Below, one piece after another: positions 44,631-53,390 of a stretch of 64,000 nucleotides of DNA. Location: positions 6,363 through 70,362 of the forward strand of contig JBBQGV010000020.1 of assembly GCA_038323375.1 (NCBI GenBank). Direction: 5' to 3'. The position numbers were made by a program, and so were the translations under genes. The notes under the pieces are model-generated. The model did not search any database. It had not been told where the DNA came from and saw nothing but the letters and a program-made list of their open reading frames with translations. Source of the DNA: JABWAJ01 sp038323375 (lineage in GTDB: Bacteria; Bacteroidota; Bacteroidia; Chitinophagales; Saprospiraceae). Within the stretch, counting starts at the first letter, position 1, and every line of letters begins with the position of its first letter.

Positions 44631-46166
44631 ATGACAGTTACCAGCAACTTGGTTAAAAATGGCATCAGGCTCCTGCAGCACTTCGATCGCCAACGTATTT
44701 CACCTGCAATTCAACAACGCAGCACGCTTCAGTACCTCCTTCGACGTGCGGAATCCACTGCTTTCGGGCAGCGTTATCGCTTTCCGGACTTGCTGCGATC
44801 CCCCGATTATACGGATGCTTTTAGGAAAACCGTAGCCCTACACGACTACGACAGCATGTTCAACGAGTGGTGGCATCGTTGTTTAGCCGGAGAAGCAGAC
44901 GTAACCTGGAAAGGGCACGTGCGCCACTTCGCGCTCAGTTCGGGCACTTCGGGCGCACCAAGCAAATACATTCCGGTGACGCAGGACATGCGGCGTTGTT
45001 TGAAAACCGGTGCCCTGCGCATGTTTGCCTGCATGCCCAAATACGACCTGCCTGCTGATTTTTACACCAAAGAATGGTTGATGATCGGCAGTACGTCCAC
45101 CCTACAGGATCTCGGCCATTGTTTCGCCGGTGATTTGAGCGGCATCAACGCCAGCGAGCCACCAGTGTGGATCCGCCGTTTTTATCGCCCCGGAACCCAA
45201 ATTGCAAAAATACCCAACTGGGATGAGCGCACGGAAGTGATCGCCCAGAATGCTTATAAATGGGACATCAGCCTCCTTGCCGGCACGCCATCCTGGATGC
45301 AACTGACGGTAGAGCACATCCTCGACCATTACAAATTGGACAGCCTGCACCAACTGTGGAAAAACCTGTCGGTGGTCGTCACCGGCGGCACCTCCTTTGA
45401 ACCTTACCGAAAAAGTTTTGAGCGTTTGCTCGACCGGCCGCTGATCCACCAGGAGACCTACATGGCTTCTGAAGGGTTCATCGCGTTTCAGGATCGCCCA
45501 GACAGCAACATGCGTTTGTTGCTAAACAATGGCATTTTTTTCGAGTTTGTGCCATTCGACGACGCCCATTTTGATGAAGCCGGGGTGCTTCGTCCGAATG
45601 CCGAACCGCTGACCATCGAAGAGATCCGGGAAGGAAAAGATTACGCTTTGCTGTTGAGCACCTGCTCCGGAGCCTGGCGCTACCTGATCGGCGACGTGGT
45701 GCGCTTCACGGATAAAGAACGCGCGGAGATCATCGTGACCGGACGCACCAAACACTTCCTTAGCATTTGTGGCGAACACCTTTCGGTGGACAACATGACC
45801 CATGCCGTGCTGAAAGTGGAAGATAAACTGAATGTCGGCATTCCCGAGTTTACCGTTTCGGGCGTTCATGCCGGTTCGCACCATGCGCACCGCTGGTACA
45901 TCGGCACCAATGACCCCATTGTTGATAAAGAATTGGTGGGGCGCCTGTTAGACGAAGAGCTGTGCCTCCTCAACGATGACTACCGCGTTGAGCGCTCTGC
46001 GATGCTGCAAAAGCCCCAGGTTGAGATTGTTCCGTTGAGCTATTTCTACGACTGGCAGCGTCAGTCCGGCAAAGCAAACGGTCAAAGTAAGATTGCGCGG
46101 GTTTTGAAAGGCCAGCCGTTTGAAGCCTGGGAAAACTTTGTTTGCCAGAAAAGACAGACCACGTGA
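44631..46166 (+). CDS. GH3 auxin-responsive promoter family protein
   Basis: 511 residues, cytosolic, of the adenylate-forming superfamily. ATP loop SSGTSGAPSKYIPVT, the aromatic-rich GTPSWMQLTVEHIL stretch, ASEGFIAFQ (core motif), YRYLIGD-type segment WRYLIGDVVRF and the C-terminal lid ending GQSKIARVLKG. Plant GH3 proteins couple acids to amino acids; the bacterial homologues are abundant in Bacteroidota but their substrates are unknown. Its stop overlaps the LysE gene start (GTGA), implying one operon, which could pair a conjugating enzyme with an exporter. Confidence 0.9.
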   Translation: MTVTSNLVKNGIRLLQHFDRQRISPAIQQRSTLQYLLRRAESTAFGQRYRFPDLLRSPDYTDAFRKTVALHDYDSMFNEWWHRCLAGEADVTWKGHVRHFALSSGTSGAPSKYIPVTQDMRRCLKTGALRMFACMPKYDLPADFYTKEWLMIGSTSTLQDLGHCFAGDLSGINASEPPVWIRRFYRPGTQIAKIPNWDERTEVIAQNAYKWDISLLAGTPSWMQLTVEHILDHYKLDSLHQLWKNLSVVVTGGTSFEPYRKSFERLLDRPLIHQETYMASEGFIAFQDRPDSNMRLLLNNGIFFEFVPFDDAHFDEAGVLRPNAEPLTIEEIREGKDYALLLSTCSGAWRYLIGDVVRFTDKERAEIIVTGRTKHFLSICGEHLSVDNMTHAVLKVEDKLNVGIPEFTVSGVHAGSHHAHRWYIGTNDPIVDKELVGRLLDEELCLLNDDYRVERSAMLQKPQVEIVPLSYFYDWQRQSGKANGQSKIARVLKGQPFEAWENFVCQKRQTT

Positions 46167-46804
46167 ATGATTTGTTGTGGAGGGGATTGGTGCTGGGATT
46201 GAGCTTGAGTTTCCTGGTGGGGCCAATGATGGTTGTCTTTATTCAGGTTGGCGTGGAACGCGGATTCCGGGCTGCCATAATGGCGGCTTTTGGTTCCTGG
46301 ACCAGCGATGTGATGTACATCTTCCTCGTCTATTTTGGCATTTCCTATATTTTCAGCATCACCAAAGCAGAAGGGTTTCAGTTCTGGAGCAGTCTGGCAG
46401 GCGGGCTTATTTTAGTGGTCATCGGTCTGGCCATCCTGTTTCGCCGCCCGGTCGCTACCCGCCGCCCAGCGATTCCCCTTGCCGCAAACGTTGCCGGCAA
46501 TTCTTCCAAATCCTACTTCCGGCTTTGGCTCATGGGCTTTGTCATCAATACGATCAACCCTTTTCCGGTTTTTTTCTGGCTGGGGGTCATGAGTTCTGCC
46601 GGCCGCAGCCTCAGCGCTGCTGAAACGACGGTGCTTTTCGGCAGCATCGTGGGAACTGTCATTTTTTTTGACCTGATCAAGGTGCTACTTGCCAAACGCA
46701 TGCAACGCTGGGTGCGCACTTCCTATATCGGCTACATGCGCAGGTTTTCAGGCGCTGCGCTGGTGGTGTTGGGGGTTGTGTTGATTATCAGGGGAGTGAT
46801 GTGA
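46163..46804 (+). CDS. LysE/RhtB family exporter
   Basis: 213 residues from GTG 46163, chosen because GTGA overlaps the stop of the GH3 gene; a TTG at 46142 is the alternative. It has about six hydrophobic segments: GLVLGLSLSFLVGPMMVVFIQVGVERGFRAAIMAAFGSW is the typical LysE first repeat with GPMM and the Gly-rich loop, and a second repeat begins near GFVINTINPFPVFFWLGVM with the conserved NPxPxxFW. It exports amino acids or similar compounds across the inner membrane. Coupling to GH3 suggests a conjugate as substrate. Confidence 0.85.
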   Translation: MNDLLWRGLVLGLSLSFLVGPMMVVFIQVGVERGFRAAIMAAFGSWTSDVMYIFLVYFGISYIFSITKAEGFQFWSSLAGGLILVVIGLAILFRRPVATRRPAIPLAANVAGNSSKSYFRLWLMGFVINTINPFPVFFWLGVMSSAGRSLSAAETTVLFGSIVGTVIFFDLIKVLLAKRMQRWVRTSYIGYMRRFSGAALVVLGVVLIIRGVM

Positions 46805-46808
46805 GGGT

Positions 46809-46951
46809 CTAGTCTGTCTTTATAGTCCGATAGCTGCGTTACGCTCGCCCCCAAAATCGGTCGTTTACGCGAGTAAAATCCCATTTTTGGGGGCTTCGCG
46901 TGCCTTGCTCTCGGATTCTAAAGAACAGACTTCAGGCTAAATGGACAGGCA
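46809..46951. repeat. Dispersed nested-palindrome repeat, copy 5
   Basis: The best-preserved copy: AGTCTGTCTTTATAGTCCGA at the left, GCTCTCGGATTCTAAAGAAC at the right (imperfect 25-bp outer arms), and CGCCCCCAAAATCGG facing CATTTTTGGGGGC inside. It ends at the recX stop codon and separates the convergent LysE and recX genes. Confidence 0.85.
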
Positions 46952-47434
46952 CTATGTAGTTTCTAATACTTCCAGAATCAACTCAGATTCATAGCCCTTC
47001 TGCAACGCGTGCCGGAACAGCTTATCGCGCCGGGTGCGGTTGTCGCCGCCTCTGAGCATGCTTTGTTGTTTGGACAACAACTTGCGCAGGGTATCCCAAT
47101 ATTCGGTTTCATCAATTTCAGAAAACGCGGCTTTGATGCAGTACTCCGATATTTGCCGCCGCTTCAACTCTTGCCGGATGCGGACTCGCCCCCATTGTTT
47201 GATGCGAAATTTGCCGCGTGCATACGATCTGGCAAAGCGCTCTTCGTTCAGGAAATCTTCTTCGATGAGCGCCACCATCACCTCCTCCAAATCGTCGCCA
47301 TAAACCCCCAGTTCCAGCAACTTGCTGCGCACTTCGGAATGGCAGCGATCCTGATAGGCGCAGAAGCGCTGAAGCTTGAGCAGGGCTTCTGCTTTTCCGG
47401 TGCGCTTGTTGAGTCTGTCTTCGGGTGACGGCAA
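46952..47434 (-). CDS. recX: RecX family regulatory protein
   Basis: 160 residues, helical, built of three-helix RecX repeats: LLKLQRFCAYQDRCHSEVRSKLLELG, VMVALIEEDFLNEERFARSYARGKFRIKQWGRVRIRQELKRR and YWDTLRKLLSKQ. RecX modulates RecA filaments. No recA is nearby, so the pair is split, as is common. Starts at ATG 47434; the divergent MscS gene begins 164 bp away. The stop abuts dispersed-repeat copy 5. Confidence 0.88.
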   Translation of the reverse strand: MPSPEDRLNKRTGKAEALLKLQRFCAYQDRCHSEVRSKLLELGVYGDDLEEVMVALIEEDFLNEERFARSYARGKFRIKQWGRVRIRQELKRRQISEYCIKAAFSEIDETEYWDTLRKLLSKQQSMLRGGDNRTRRDKLFRHALQKGYESELILEVLETT

Positions 47435-47597
47435 TTTTTGTTGTTTTTATTGTTTAAGTAACGTGTGCGAAATAACTTACCACAACTTGTGCTACACAAC
47501 AGGATAGAATTTTAGATACATTACAGTTCTGTGCCCTGCATAAAAAATTCTACGTACCTATGCGGTAAAATTTCAAAAATACAAAAACCAGGTCAAT

Positions 47598-48440
47598 ATG
47601 GAGTATGCAACAATCCTGATTGAAAAATTGATCAACTACCTGCCGAATATTGCGGGCGCGCTGGCGACCCTCATCATCGGCTTCTGGCTGGTGGGCTGGG
47701 TGACGAAATTAGTTCGGCACGCCATGACACGCCGCAAAATTGACATGACGGTGCAGCCGTTCTTAGCTTCTTTGGTGGATGTGGGCCTAAAAGTACTGCT
47801 GTTGCTGAGCGTTGCAGGTATGTTCGGCATCGAAACGACCTCTTTTATCGCCATCTTCAGCGCGCTGGCTCTGTCCATTGGTTTGGCCCTTCAGGGCAAC
47901 CTCGGGCACTTTGCCAGCGGGGTGTTGCTGCTGGTTTTCCGGCCTTTCAAAGTCGGAGACTGGGTGAAAATCGGCGATTTTCAGGGGCATATTTCTGAAA
48001 TCCAGGTTTTTCATACCGTGATGGTCACCAACGAAAATAAAACGATCATCCTCCCGAACGGCGTCATCACCAGCGGCCCCATCACCAACCTCTCCTCCTT
48101 GGGCGAACTCAAAGTTTTTATGACCTTTGGCGTCAGTTACGAGGACAATATAGACGAAGCGCGTGCCCTCATTCAGCGCGTAGTGGACAGCTGCCCTCAT
48201 ATTATAAAAGAAAAACCCACCGATATTTTTGTCACCGAGCTGGGCGATTATTCCGTGGAATTTGCCGTGCGCCCCTGGTGCAAAACGGAAGACTATTGGG
48301 AGGTGTATTTTTACATGCACGAATATGTGAAAAAAGCCATTGAAAAAAGCCCGCTGGACATTCCGTTCCCGCAAATGGACGTGCGCCTGCACAAACAAAG
48401 CTGGGATTTCGAGCAGGCGAGGGCGGAACTGAAAAACTAA
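47598..48440 (+). CDS. Small-conductance mechanosensitive channel (MscS family)
   Basis: 280 residues. Three membrane helices: IAGALATLIIGFWLVGWVTKL, VGLKVLLLLSVAGMFGI, and the pore-lining TM3 FIAIFSALALSIGLALQGNLGHFASGVLLLVFRPFKVGDWVKIG with the Gly/Ala knobs of MscS. The cytosolic beta and alpha/beta domains follow (TIILPNGVITSGPITNLSS). It opens on membrane tension to release solutes on osmotic downshock. Length is like E. coli MscS. Monocistronic; tRNA promoter directly downstream. Confidence 0.92.
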   Translation: MEYATILIEKLINYLPNIAGALATLIIGFWLVGWVTKLVRHAMTRRKIDMTVQPFLASLVDVGLKVLLLLSVAGMFGIETTSFIAIFSALALSIGLALQGNLGHFASGVLLLVFRPFKVGDWVKIGDFQGHISEIQVFHTVMVTNENKTIILPNGVITSGPITNLSSLGELKVFMTFGVSYEDNIDEARALIQRVVDSCPHIIKEKPTDIFVTELGDYSVEFAVRPWCKTEDYWEVYFYMHEYVKKAIEKSPLDIPFPQMDVRLHKQSWDFEQARAELKN

Positions 48441-48448
48441 GTTTAGGG

Positions 48449-48479
48449 TTGCATGATATAGCGCGATTGCATACCTTTG
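48449..48479 (+). promoter_or_regulatory. Promoter of the tRNA gene
   Basis: TTGC at 48449 and -7 box TACCTTTG at 48472-48479, about 20 bp apart, both matching the Bacteroidota consensus. The tRNA begins 12 bp downstream, where transcription is expected to start. Confidence 0.7.
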
Positions 48480-48490
48480 CGTCCGCTTTT

Positions 48491-48564
48491 GGTCTCATAG
48501 CTCAGCCGGTTAGAGCATCTGACTCATAATCAGAGGGTCCTAGGTTCAAGCCCTAGTGAGACCA
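48491..48564 (+). tRNA. tRNA with CAT anticodon (Met, or Ile2)
   Basis: Cloverleaf by eye: acceptor GGTCTCA / TGAGACC, D arm AGCTCAGCCGGTTAGAGC, anticodon stem TCTGA / TCAGA enclosing loop CTCATAA (anticodon CAT), T arm CCTAGGTTCAAGCCCTAG, discriminator A. The following CCG means CCA is not encoded. A CAT anticodon fits elongator Met or lysidine-modified Ile2; the acceptor does not look like the initiator, which usually has a C-A mismatch at 1-72. Own promoter and terminator present. Confidence 0.93.
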
Positions 48565-48679
48565 CCGAAATTGATGATTGATAAGAGATGATTGATTATG
48601 GATGAGTAGGGTACGTAGCTTACTTCATCATTCATCAATAAAATGACTCAGAAGATGGTGGAGTCTATTCCTCATCGCA

Positions 48680-48713
48680 AAAGCGCACCTGTTGCAGAAC
48701 AGGTGCGCTTTTT
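48680..48713 (+). terminator. Strong intrinsic terminator downstream of the tRNA
   Basis: A perfect 14-bp stem AAAGCGCACCTGTT / AACAGGTGCGCTTT (48680-48693, 48698-48711) with a 4-nt loop GCAG, ending in a T run. It ends the tRNA transcript; A residues on the left make it potentially bidirectional. Confidence 0.88.
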
Positions 48714-48788
48714 AATTGGGTTTTATTTGTGTTTTTTAGTTAAAAAAAGGTAACTATCCAGCCGCCCCTAAATACTTATGATTTCCGA

Positions 48789-49061
48789 CCTCGGAGAGTA
48801 GGCTGTCCAAAGGGCGAAAATTTATCTTGCACATTTCAATTGAAAAACGATTCATAAAATTGTATTAATTAGTTGAATATCAGTAATTTGTATCTTCGTT
48901 TAGGGCAATCATTTTTGAAAAAAATTTTTACTAAAAATAATCTCTGTGTGAGGTGCGAAATTGTACTTATTTGGGAATCAACCCATTAAGTTTGAAAGAT
49001 AAAGATACTTTTACAAAAAGTGCAAAAGTTTTTTTTGATTTGGACAACCTACTCGGAGAGG
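48789..49061. mobile_element. MITE-like element with terminal inverted repeats
   Basis: Terminal inverted repeats of 23 bp (48789-48811, 49039-49061) share GAGTAGGYTGTCCAAA with one mismatch; the six outermost positions differ. The interior of about 230 bp is AT-rich (a run of As and Ts near 48915-48945) and noncoding. The end resembles GGCTGTCCAAA-type insertion-sequence termini. No target-site duplication is clear. Non-autonomous; no transposase is in the window. Confidence 0.6.
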
Positions 49062-49234
49062 TCAAAGGTTTGTAGAAATGCTCGCACGGATTTGCAATCC
49101 GTCGCGGCCTGTCTTCCGCTCTACTGAACGGCGTGATGAGCGAGTGACACCAAACGAAAAGCCATGGATGCCTTGCTACTCGATGCTATTTTGGAACGAT
49201 ATTGGCTTTGGGCCCACAGCCGGAATTTGATTTT

Positions 49235-49341
49235 GTGTTGGTTCCCGCCGGGCTGGAGCCGCAGTTTTGACTCGTTTACGGCTTGCATCAAATTACGGAT
49301 ACAGCTATAAACAAGCGCATTGTCAAAAATTGAGCTTGAGT
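49235..49341. repeat. Direct repeat DR1 upstream of dinB
   Basis: About 107 bp (GTGTTGGTTCCCGCC ... GAGCTTGAG) repeated at 53283-53390 with few differences, each copy running into a GTCGGACAC palindrome. The pair brackets dinB and the broken dnaE. It contains GGCTTGCATCAAATTACGGA. Confidence 0.85.
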
Positions 49342-49405
49342 TTCCGTTTCCGGTTCAGGTGTCGGACACTTCCAAAAGTGTCCGACACCTGAACCGGAAA
49401 CGGAA
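49342..49405. repeat. 64-bp palindrome (GTCGGACAC family, copy P2)
   Basis: 29-bp arms from TTCCGTTTCC to GGAAACGGAA pair perfectly around TCCAAA (49371-49376). The core GTGTCGGACACT is shared with P1, P3 and P4. The outer arms equal those of P3 except for a 6-bp insertion present on both arms. No T tract follows. Confidence 0.9.
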
Positions 49406-49505
49406 CCCGCTGGCCTAAAGTGTTCCCAAACACCACCTCGCTGGCGCGGATTTGAACTCCTGAGACCCGAAGCAGGTGGCCTCTCAAAAAAACGGTTCCC
49501 GAATC

Positions 49506-49563
49506 GCAAAAATTGAGACAACACCTGCCGCTAAGGGCGGCGAGATGTCGCCTCAATTTTTGC
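49506..49563. repeat. 12-bp inverted repeat with inner hairpin
   Basis: GCAAAAATTGAG (49506-49517) faces CTCAATTTTTGC (49552-49563), with a GCCGCTAAGGGCGGC hairpin inside. CAAAAATTGAG also occurs in DR1 and DR2, so it may be another relic of the same repeat. From here to dinB (49764) I see nothing else. Confidence 0.55.
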
Positions 49564-49763
49564 TAAGTTGACGACATTAGACCAAAGGCCGGAATGAGCG
49601 CGTGATGTTGACGGCAAGATCCTTGTCCAAAATACCCATATCCCTCCTTTACAAATAAGTTAAACCTAAATCTGAACAAAAGCACCGCATTATTCTACAA
49701 ACAAAACAATTTGTTTATAAATTGCCCGTCCGAACATACTCGGAGAAAACTTAACACACAATC

Positions 49764-50939
49764 ATGGTTGAAAGAGCAGTGCTCCACCTCGACATGGACA
49801 CCTTTTTTGTGTCCGTCAAGCGGAAGCGGGATAGCGGATTGAAGGACAGGCCGGTCATTATCGGAGGGGGAAGCGATCGGGGCGTGGTTTCCTCGTGCAG
49901 TTACGAGGCGCGTAAATTCGGCGTGGGTTCGGGCATGCCGATGAAGTTGGCCCGGCGACTTTGTCCCGAAGCAGTTTATTTGCGGGGGGATATGGATGCG
50001 TATTCGAAGGAATCCCGGCTGGTTACTGAAATCATTGCCGGGCAAGCCCCGTTGTTTTCCAAAAACTCCATTGATGAATTTGACCTTGACCTGACCGGTT
50101 TAGATCGCCATTTCGGCGCTTTTAAATGGTCAGGCGAACTGCGGCAGCTCATCCTGCGGGAATCTGGTTTGCCCGTTTCCGGCGGCGTGTCGGTCAACCG
50201 TTTTGTCTCCAAAATGGCGACCAATGCCGCCAAACCCTGCGGTGAAAAATGGGTCGGGCCGGGCGACGAAAAGCCGTTCCTGTCGCCGCTCCACATCAGC
50301 AAAATGCACGGCGTGGGGGAAGTGAATGCCCGGAAACTCATTTATATGGGCATCCGCCAGATCGGCGTGTTGAGCGAAATTCCCAAAAAACTCCTGGAAC
50401 GGGAATTCGGCAAATACGGCGCTACCCTTTGGGAACACGCCAACGGCATAGACCGCTCGGAGGTGGTGCCTTACCACGAAGAAAAAACCATTTCCAAAGA
50501 ATGCACTTTTCAGACCGATACCATTGAGGTGGGGTTTCTGAAAGCCCAGTTGATGGACCTGGCGAGTAAATTAGCCTTTACGCTGAGGAATTCCGGCAAA
50601 CTCACTTCCTGTGTAACCGTCAAAATCCGCTACACGGATTTTCAGACCTATACCCGGCAAAAGCAAATCCCCTACACGGCCAATGACCAGGCGCTGCTTG
50701 CTTGTGTGCTGAGCCTGTTTGGTCAACTCTACACCCGCCGACAGTTGGTTCGGCTGGTCGGGGTTCGGTTTTCCGGCTTGGTTCGGGGAAACCTGCAAAT
50801 CAGTTTGTTGGATGATACGCCAAAGGAAATTGACCTCCTCCAGGCTTTGGATCAGGTGCGGCGGCGGTTTGGTGTAAATGCCCTTAAATGGGCCTCAGCG
50901 TATAGTCCAAATCCAAAACAGCAGCAGGATACCCGATGA
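49764..50939 (+). CDS. dinB: DNA polymerase IV (Y-family)
   Basis: 391 residues. Translesion polymerase. Palm motifs are intact: LHLDMDTFFVSVKRKRD with the metal-binding Asp residues, VVSSCSYEARKFGVGSGMPMKLARRLCP, and FSKNSIDEFDLDLTG, where the usual SIDE motif supplies the catalytic acids. The helix-hairpin-helix (LHISKMHGVGEVNARKLIYMGI) and little-finger domain follow. It is paired, 17 bp apart, with a dnaE-like gene, recalling dinB/imuB-dnaE2 mutagenesis cassettes, though this protein keeps its catalytic residues and so is not ImuB. No lexA or imuA is adjacent. The pair lies between direct repeats DR1 and DR2. Confidence 0.92.
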   Translation: MVERAVLHLDMDTFFVSVKRKRDSGLKDRPVIIGGGSDRGVVSSCSYEARKFGVGSGMPMKLARRLCPEAVYLRGDMDAYSKESRLVTEIIAGQAPLFSKNSIDEFDLDLTGLDRHFGAFKWSGELRQLILRESGLPVSGGVSVNRFVSKMATNAAKPCGEKWVGPGDEKPFLSPLHISKMHGVGEVNARKLIYMGIRQIGVLSEIPKKLLEREFGKYGATLWEHANGIDRSEVVPYHEEKTISKECTFQTDTIEVGFLKAQLMDLASKLAFTLRNSGKLTSCVTVKIRYTDFQTYTRQKQIPYTANDQALLACVLSLFGQLYTRRQLVRLVGVRFSGLVRGNLQISLLDDTPKEIDLLQALDQVRRRFGVNALKWASAYSPNPKQQQDTR

Positions 50940-50955
50940 AACGACACGATGAACA

Positions 50956-53257
50956 ATGTATCTGAACTGCCATAGCTATTTTAGTCTCAACTACGGAACA
51001 CTGTCTCCGGAAGCGCTGGTGTTGGCTGCAAAGGGAAAGGGCATTAAAACCCTGGCCCTCACCGACATCAACAATGTTTCCGGGGCTTTTGAATTTGTCC
51101 GGGCGTGTAAAAATCACGGCATCAAACCCATTGTCGGGATCGAATTCAGAAATGAACGGCACGAGTTGTTGTACATCGGATTGGCCAAAAACTGGAAGGG
51201 GTTTTACGAATTGAATCAATTGCTTTCGGGGAGCTACCAAAAGCCGTTGCCTGCCGTAGCGCCCAAATTAGAAAACGTCTTCATCATTTACCCAAAAGCG
51301 GTCAAGCCCATCGAGCATTTTCATGCAGACGAATACATCGGCATTCGCCCCGAAAATGTCCGAGGGCTTTTTAGCTCCGAATTGAAAAAGCAAACGCTAC
51401 GGCAAACACCACACTGCTTTTGTGTGCACCTACAACACCTTCCAGTTTCGCTCCATTGTTTGGGAAGTCGGCAAGGTTTTCGGGCTGCCCAAAGAGGAAA
51501 TCGGGAAAATTGTGGCCAGTCCGCTCAACCCGGACGAACACCACGAGCTGTCCCGCAAAATCTGGGAATACGGCCACCGCTTGGAAAACATGCCCAACGA
51601 ACTCTCCGTACACGCGTCTGGCATCATCATTTCCCACGCTCCGTTCTATTACTACTCTGCCCTGCGCCCGATGCCGTTTGGCTTTCCCATTGTACATTTT
51701 GACATGTACACCGCCGAAGATTGGGGTTTCAACAAGTTTGACATCCTGGGCCAGTGCGGGCTTTCCCATATCCGGGACGCGGTGACCTATATCCGGGAAA
51801 ACCAGGGCAAAGCGGTGGATGTGTCCGATACGAAAACCATCTACGCCGATGAAAAAGCCAAAACGCTGCTCAAAACCGGCGACACCGTCGGTGTTTTTTA
51901 CGCAGAATCGCCCAACATGCGGGAACTGCTGCCCAAAATGCAGTGCGACAATTACCCCGACCTGGTGATTGCTTCCAGCATCATCCGGCCCGGCGTGGCA
52001 AGTTCCGGCATGATGCGGGAATACCTTCAGCGCCACAAACACCCGTATGGGTTTGAGTACCTCCACCCGACTTTCAAGGAAAACTTGTCTGAGACCTACG
52101 GCATTATGGTTTTCCAGGAGGATGTGATGAAAATTTGCCACGATTTTGCGGGACTGTCCTTAGCGGAAAGCGACCATTTGCGCAAAATCATGAGCGGCAA
52201 GCGCCGAAATTCGGAAACCTTTGAGCAGTTGAAAGAAAAATTCTTCCAGGGCTGCCGGGAAAAAGGCCGGACAGATGACCTGAGTCGGGAGGTCTGGCGG
52301 CAAATCGAGAGTTTTGCCGGGTATTCTTTTTGCAAGGCGCATTCGGCGGCGTTCACCGTGCTTTCTTTTCAGGATTTGTACCTGAAAGCCCATTACCCGC
52401 TGGAGTTTCTGACGGCGGTGATCAACAATTTTGGCGGGTTTTACCGCACGGAAATCTACCTGCACGAAGCCAAACGATGGGGTGCCGTCATCCACCCACC
52501 GTGCGTTAACCACAGCGAGCTGCTCGCCCGCATCGAGGGCAAAAACATCTACCTGGGGCTTGTTTTTATCCAGGGATTGGAAAAGAGCGTGGCCGAAGAA
52601 ATAGCCTACCGACGCAGGAAAAGTGGTCCCTACAAAAGCCTCGAAGATTTTACCGGGCGCATCGCCCTTGCGGTCACGCAGTTGGAACTCCTCATCAAAA
52701 TCAACGCTTTCCGGTTTACCGGACTGAACAAATACCAACTTATGTGGGAGAAAAACAAGACCCGTAACCCGAACGCAAACAAGTTCCTCCAATCGGCAGC
52801 TTTTTTTGAAACGCCGACCGAAAACTTTGTCCTGCCGCCACTCACCGAAGGCCCGTACGACCAGGCTTTTGACGAAATAGAATTGTTGAAATTCCCGCTT
52901 TGCTCGCCTTTTGCCTTGCTGGATCAGGCATTTCTGGCGGGTAAAAATCTCCGCCTTCTTAAAGCCAATGAACTCAAGAACCATATTGGCAAAACCGTCA
53001 ACATCCCCGGTTATTTCATCTGCCGCAAAACCACTTCCACCAAACAGCCCGAGTTGATGGGGTTTGATGCCTGGTACGATGTGGACGGCGATTATTTTAA
53101 CTCGGTCATTTTTCCAAAAGAAATGAAACAATATCCCACGAAAGGAACGGGGATTTATTTGGTCCGGGGGAAGGTGACGGAGGAATTTGGGGTGGTGGGT
53201 ATTGCGGTGGAATATTTGGAACGGCTACCTTATTTGAGGGATGGGCGGTTTGAATAG
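50956..53257 (+). pseudogene. dnaE: dnaE (DNA polymerase III alpha), internal deletion and frameshift
   Basis: The 5' part (50956 to about 51390) encodes the PHP domain of a DnaE polymerase (MYLNCHSYFSLNYGTLSPEAL, ALTDINNVSGAFEF). From about 51395 the reading frame changes and resumes at HTAFVCTYNTFQFRSIVWEVGKVFGLP, a segment that in intact DnaE lies well past the catalytic PDFDxDF motif. The bridging 250-300 residues, including the aspartates of the active site, are missing. The remainder to 53257 (fingers, SFAGYSFCKAHSAAF, helix-hairpin-helix and OB-like end) is intact. The joint lies in TACGGCAAACACCAC, where both frames are family-like. The product cannot polymerise DNA, unless the assembly is wrong here. 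Confidence 0.75.
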
Positions 53258-53282
53258 GGGAGGGATTCCCCGCAGGCATAAA

Positions 53283-53390
53283 GTGTTAGCTCCCGCTGGG
53301 CTGGAGCCGCAGTTTTGATCCGTTTACGGCTTGCATCAAATTACGGATACCGCTGTAAACAAGCGCATTGTCAAAAATTGAGCTTGAGTT
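53283..53390. repeat. Direct repeat DR2 downstream of dnaE
   Basis: Second copy of the 49235-49341 repeat (GTGTTAGCTCCCGC ... GAGCTTGAGT), same orientation, also running into a palindrome (P3). Confidence 0.85.

Noticed and set aside
50956..53257. Programmed frameshift in dnaE
   Set aside because: The frame change coincides with loss of several hundred residues including the active site, so a deletion explains it; no slippery heptamer was seen at the joint.
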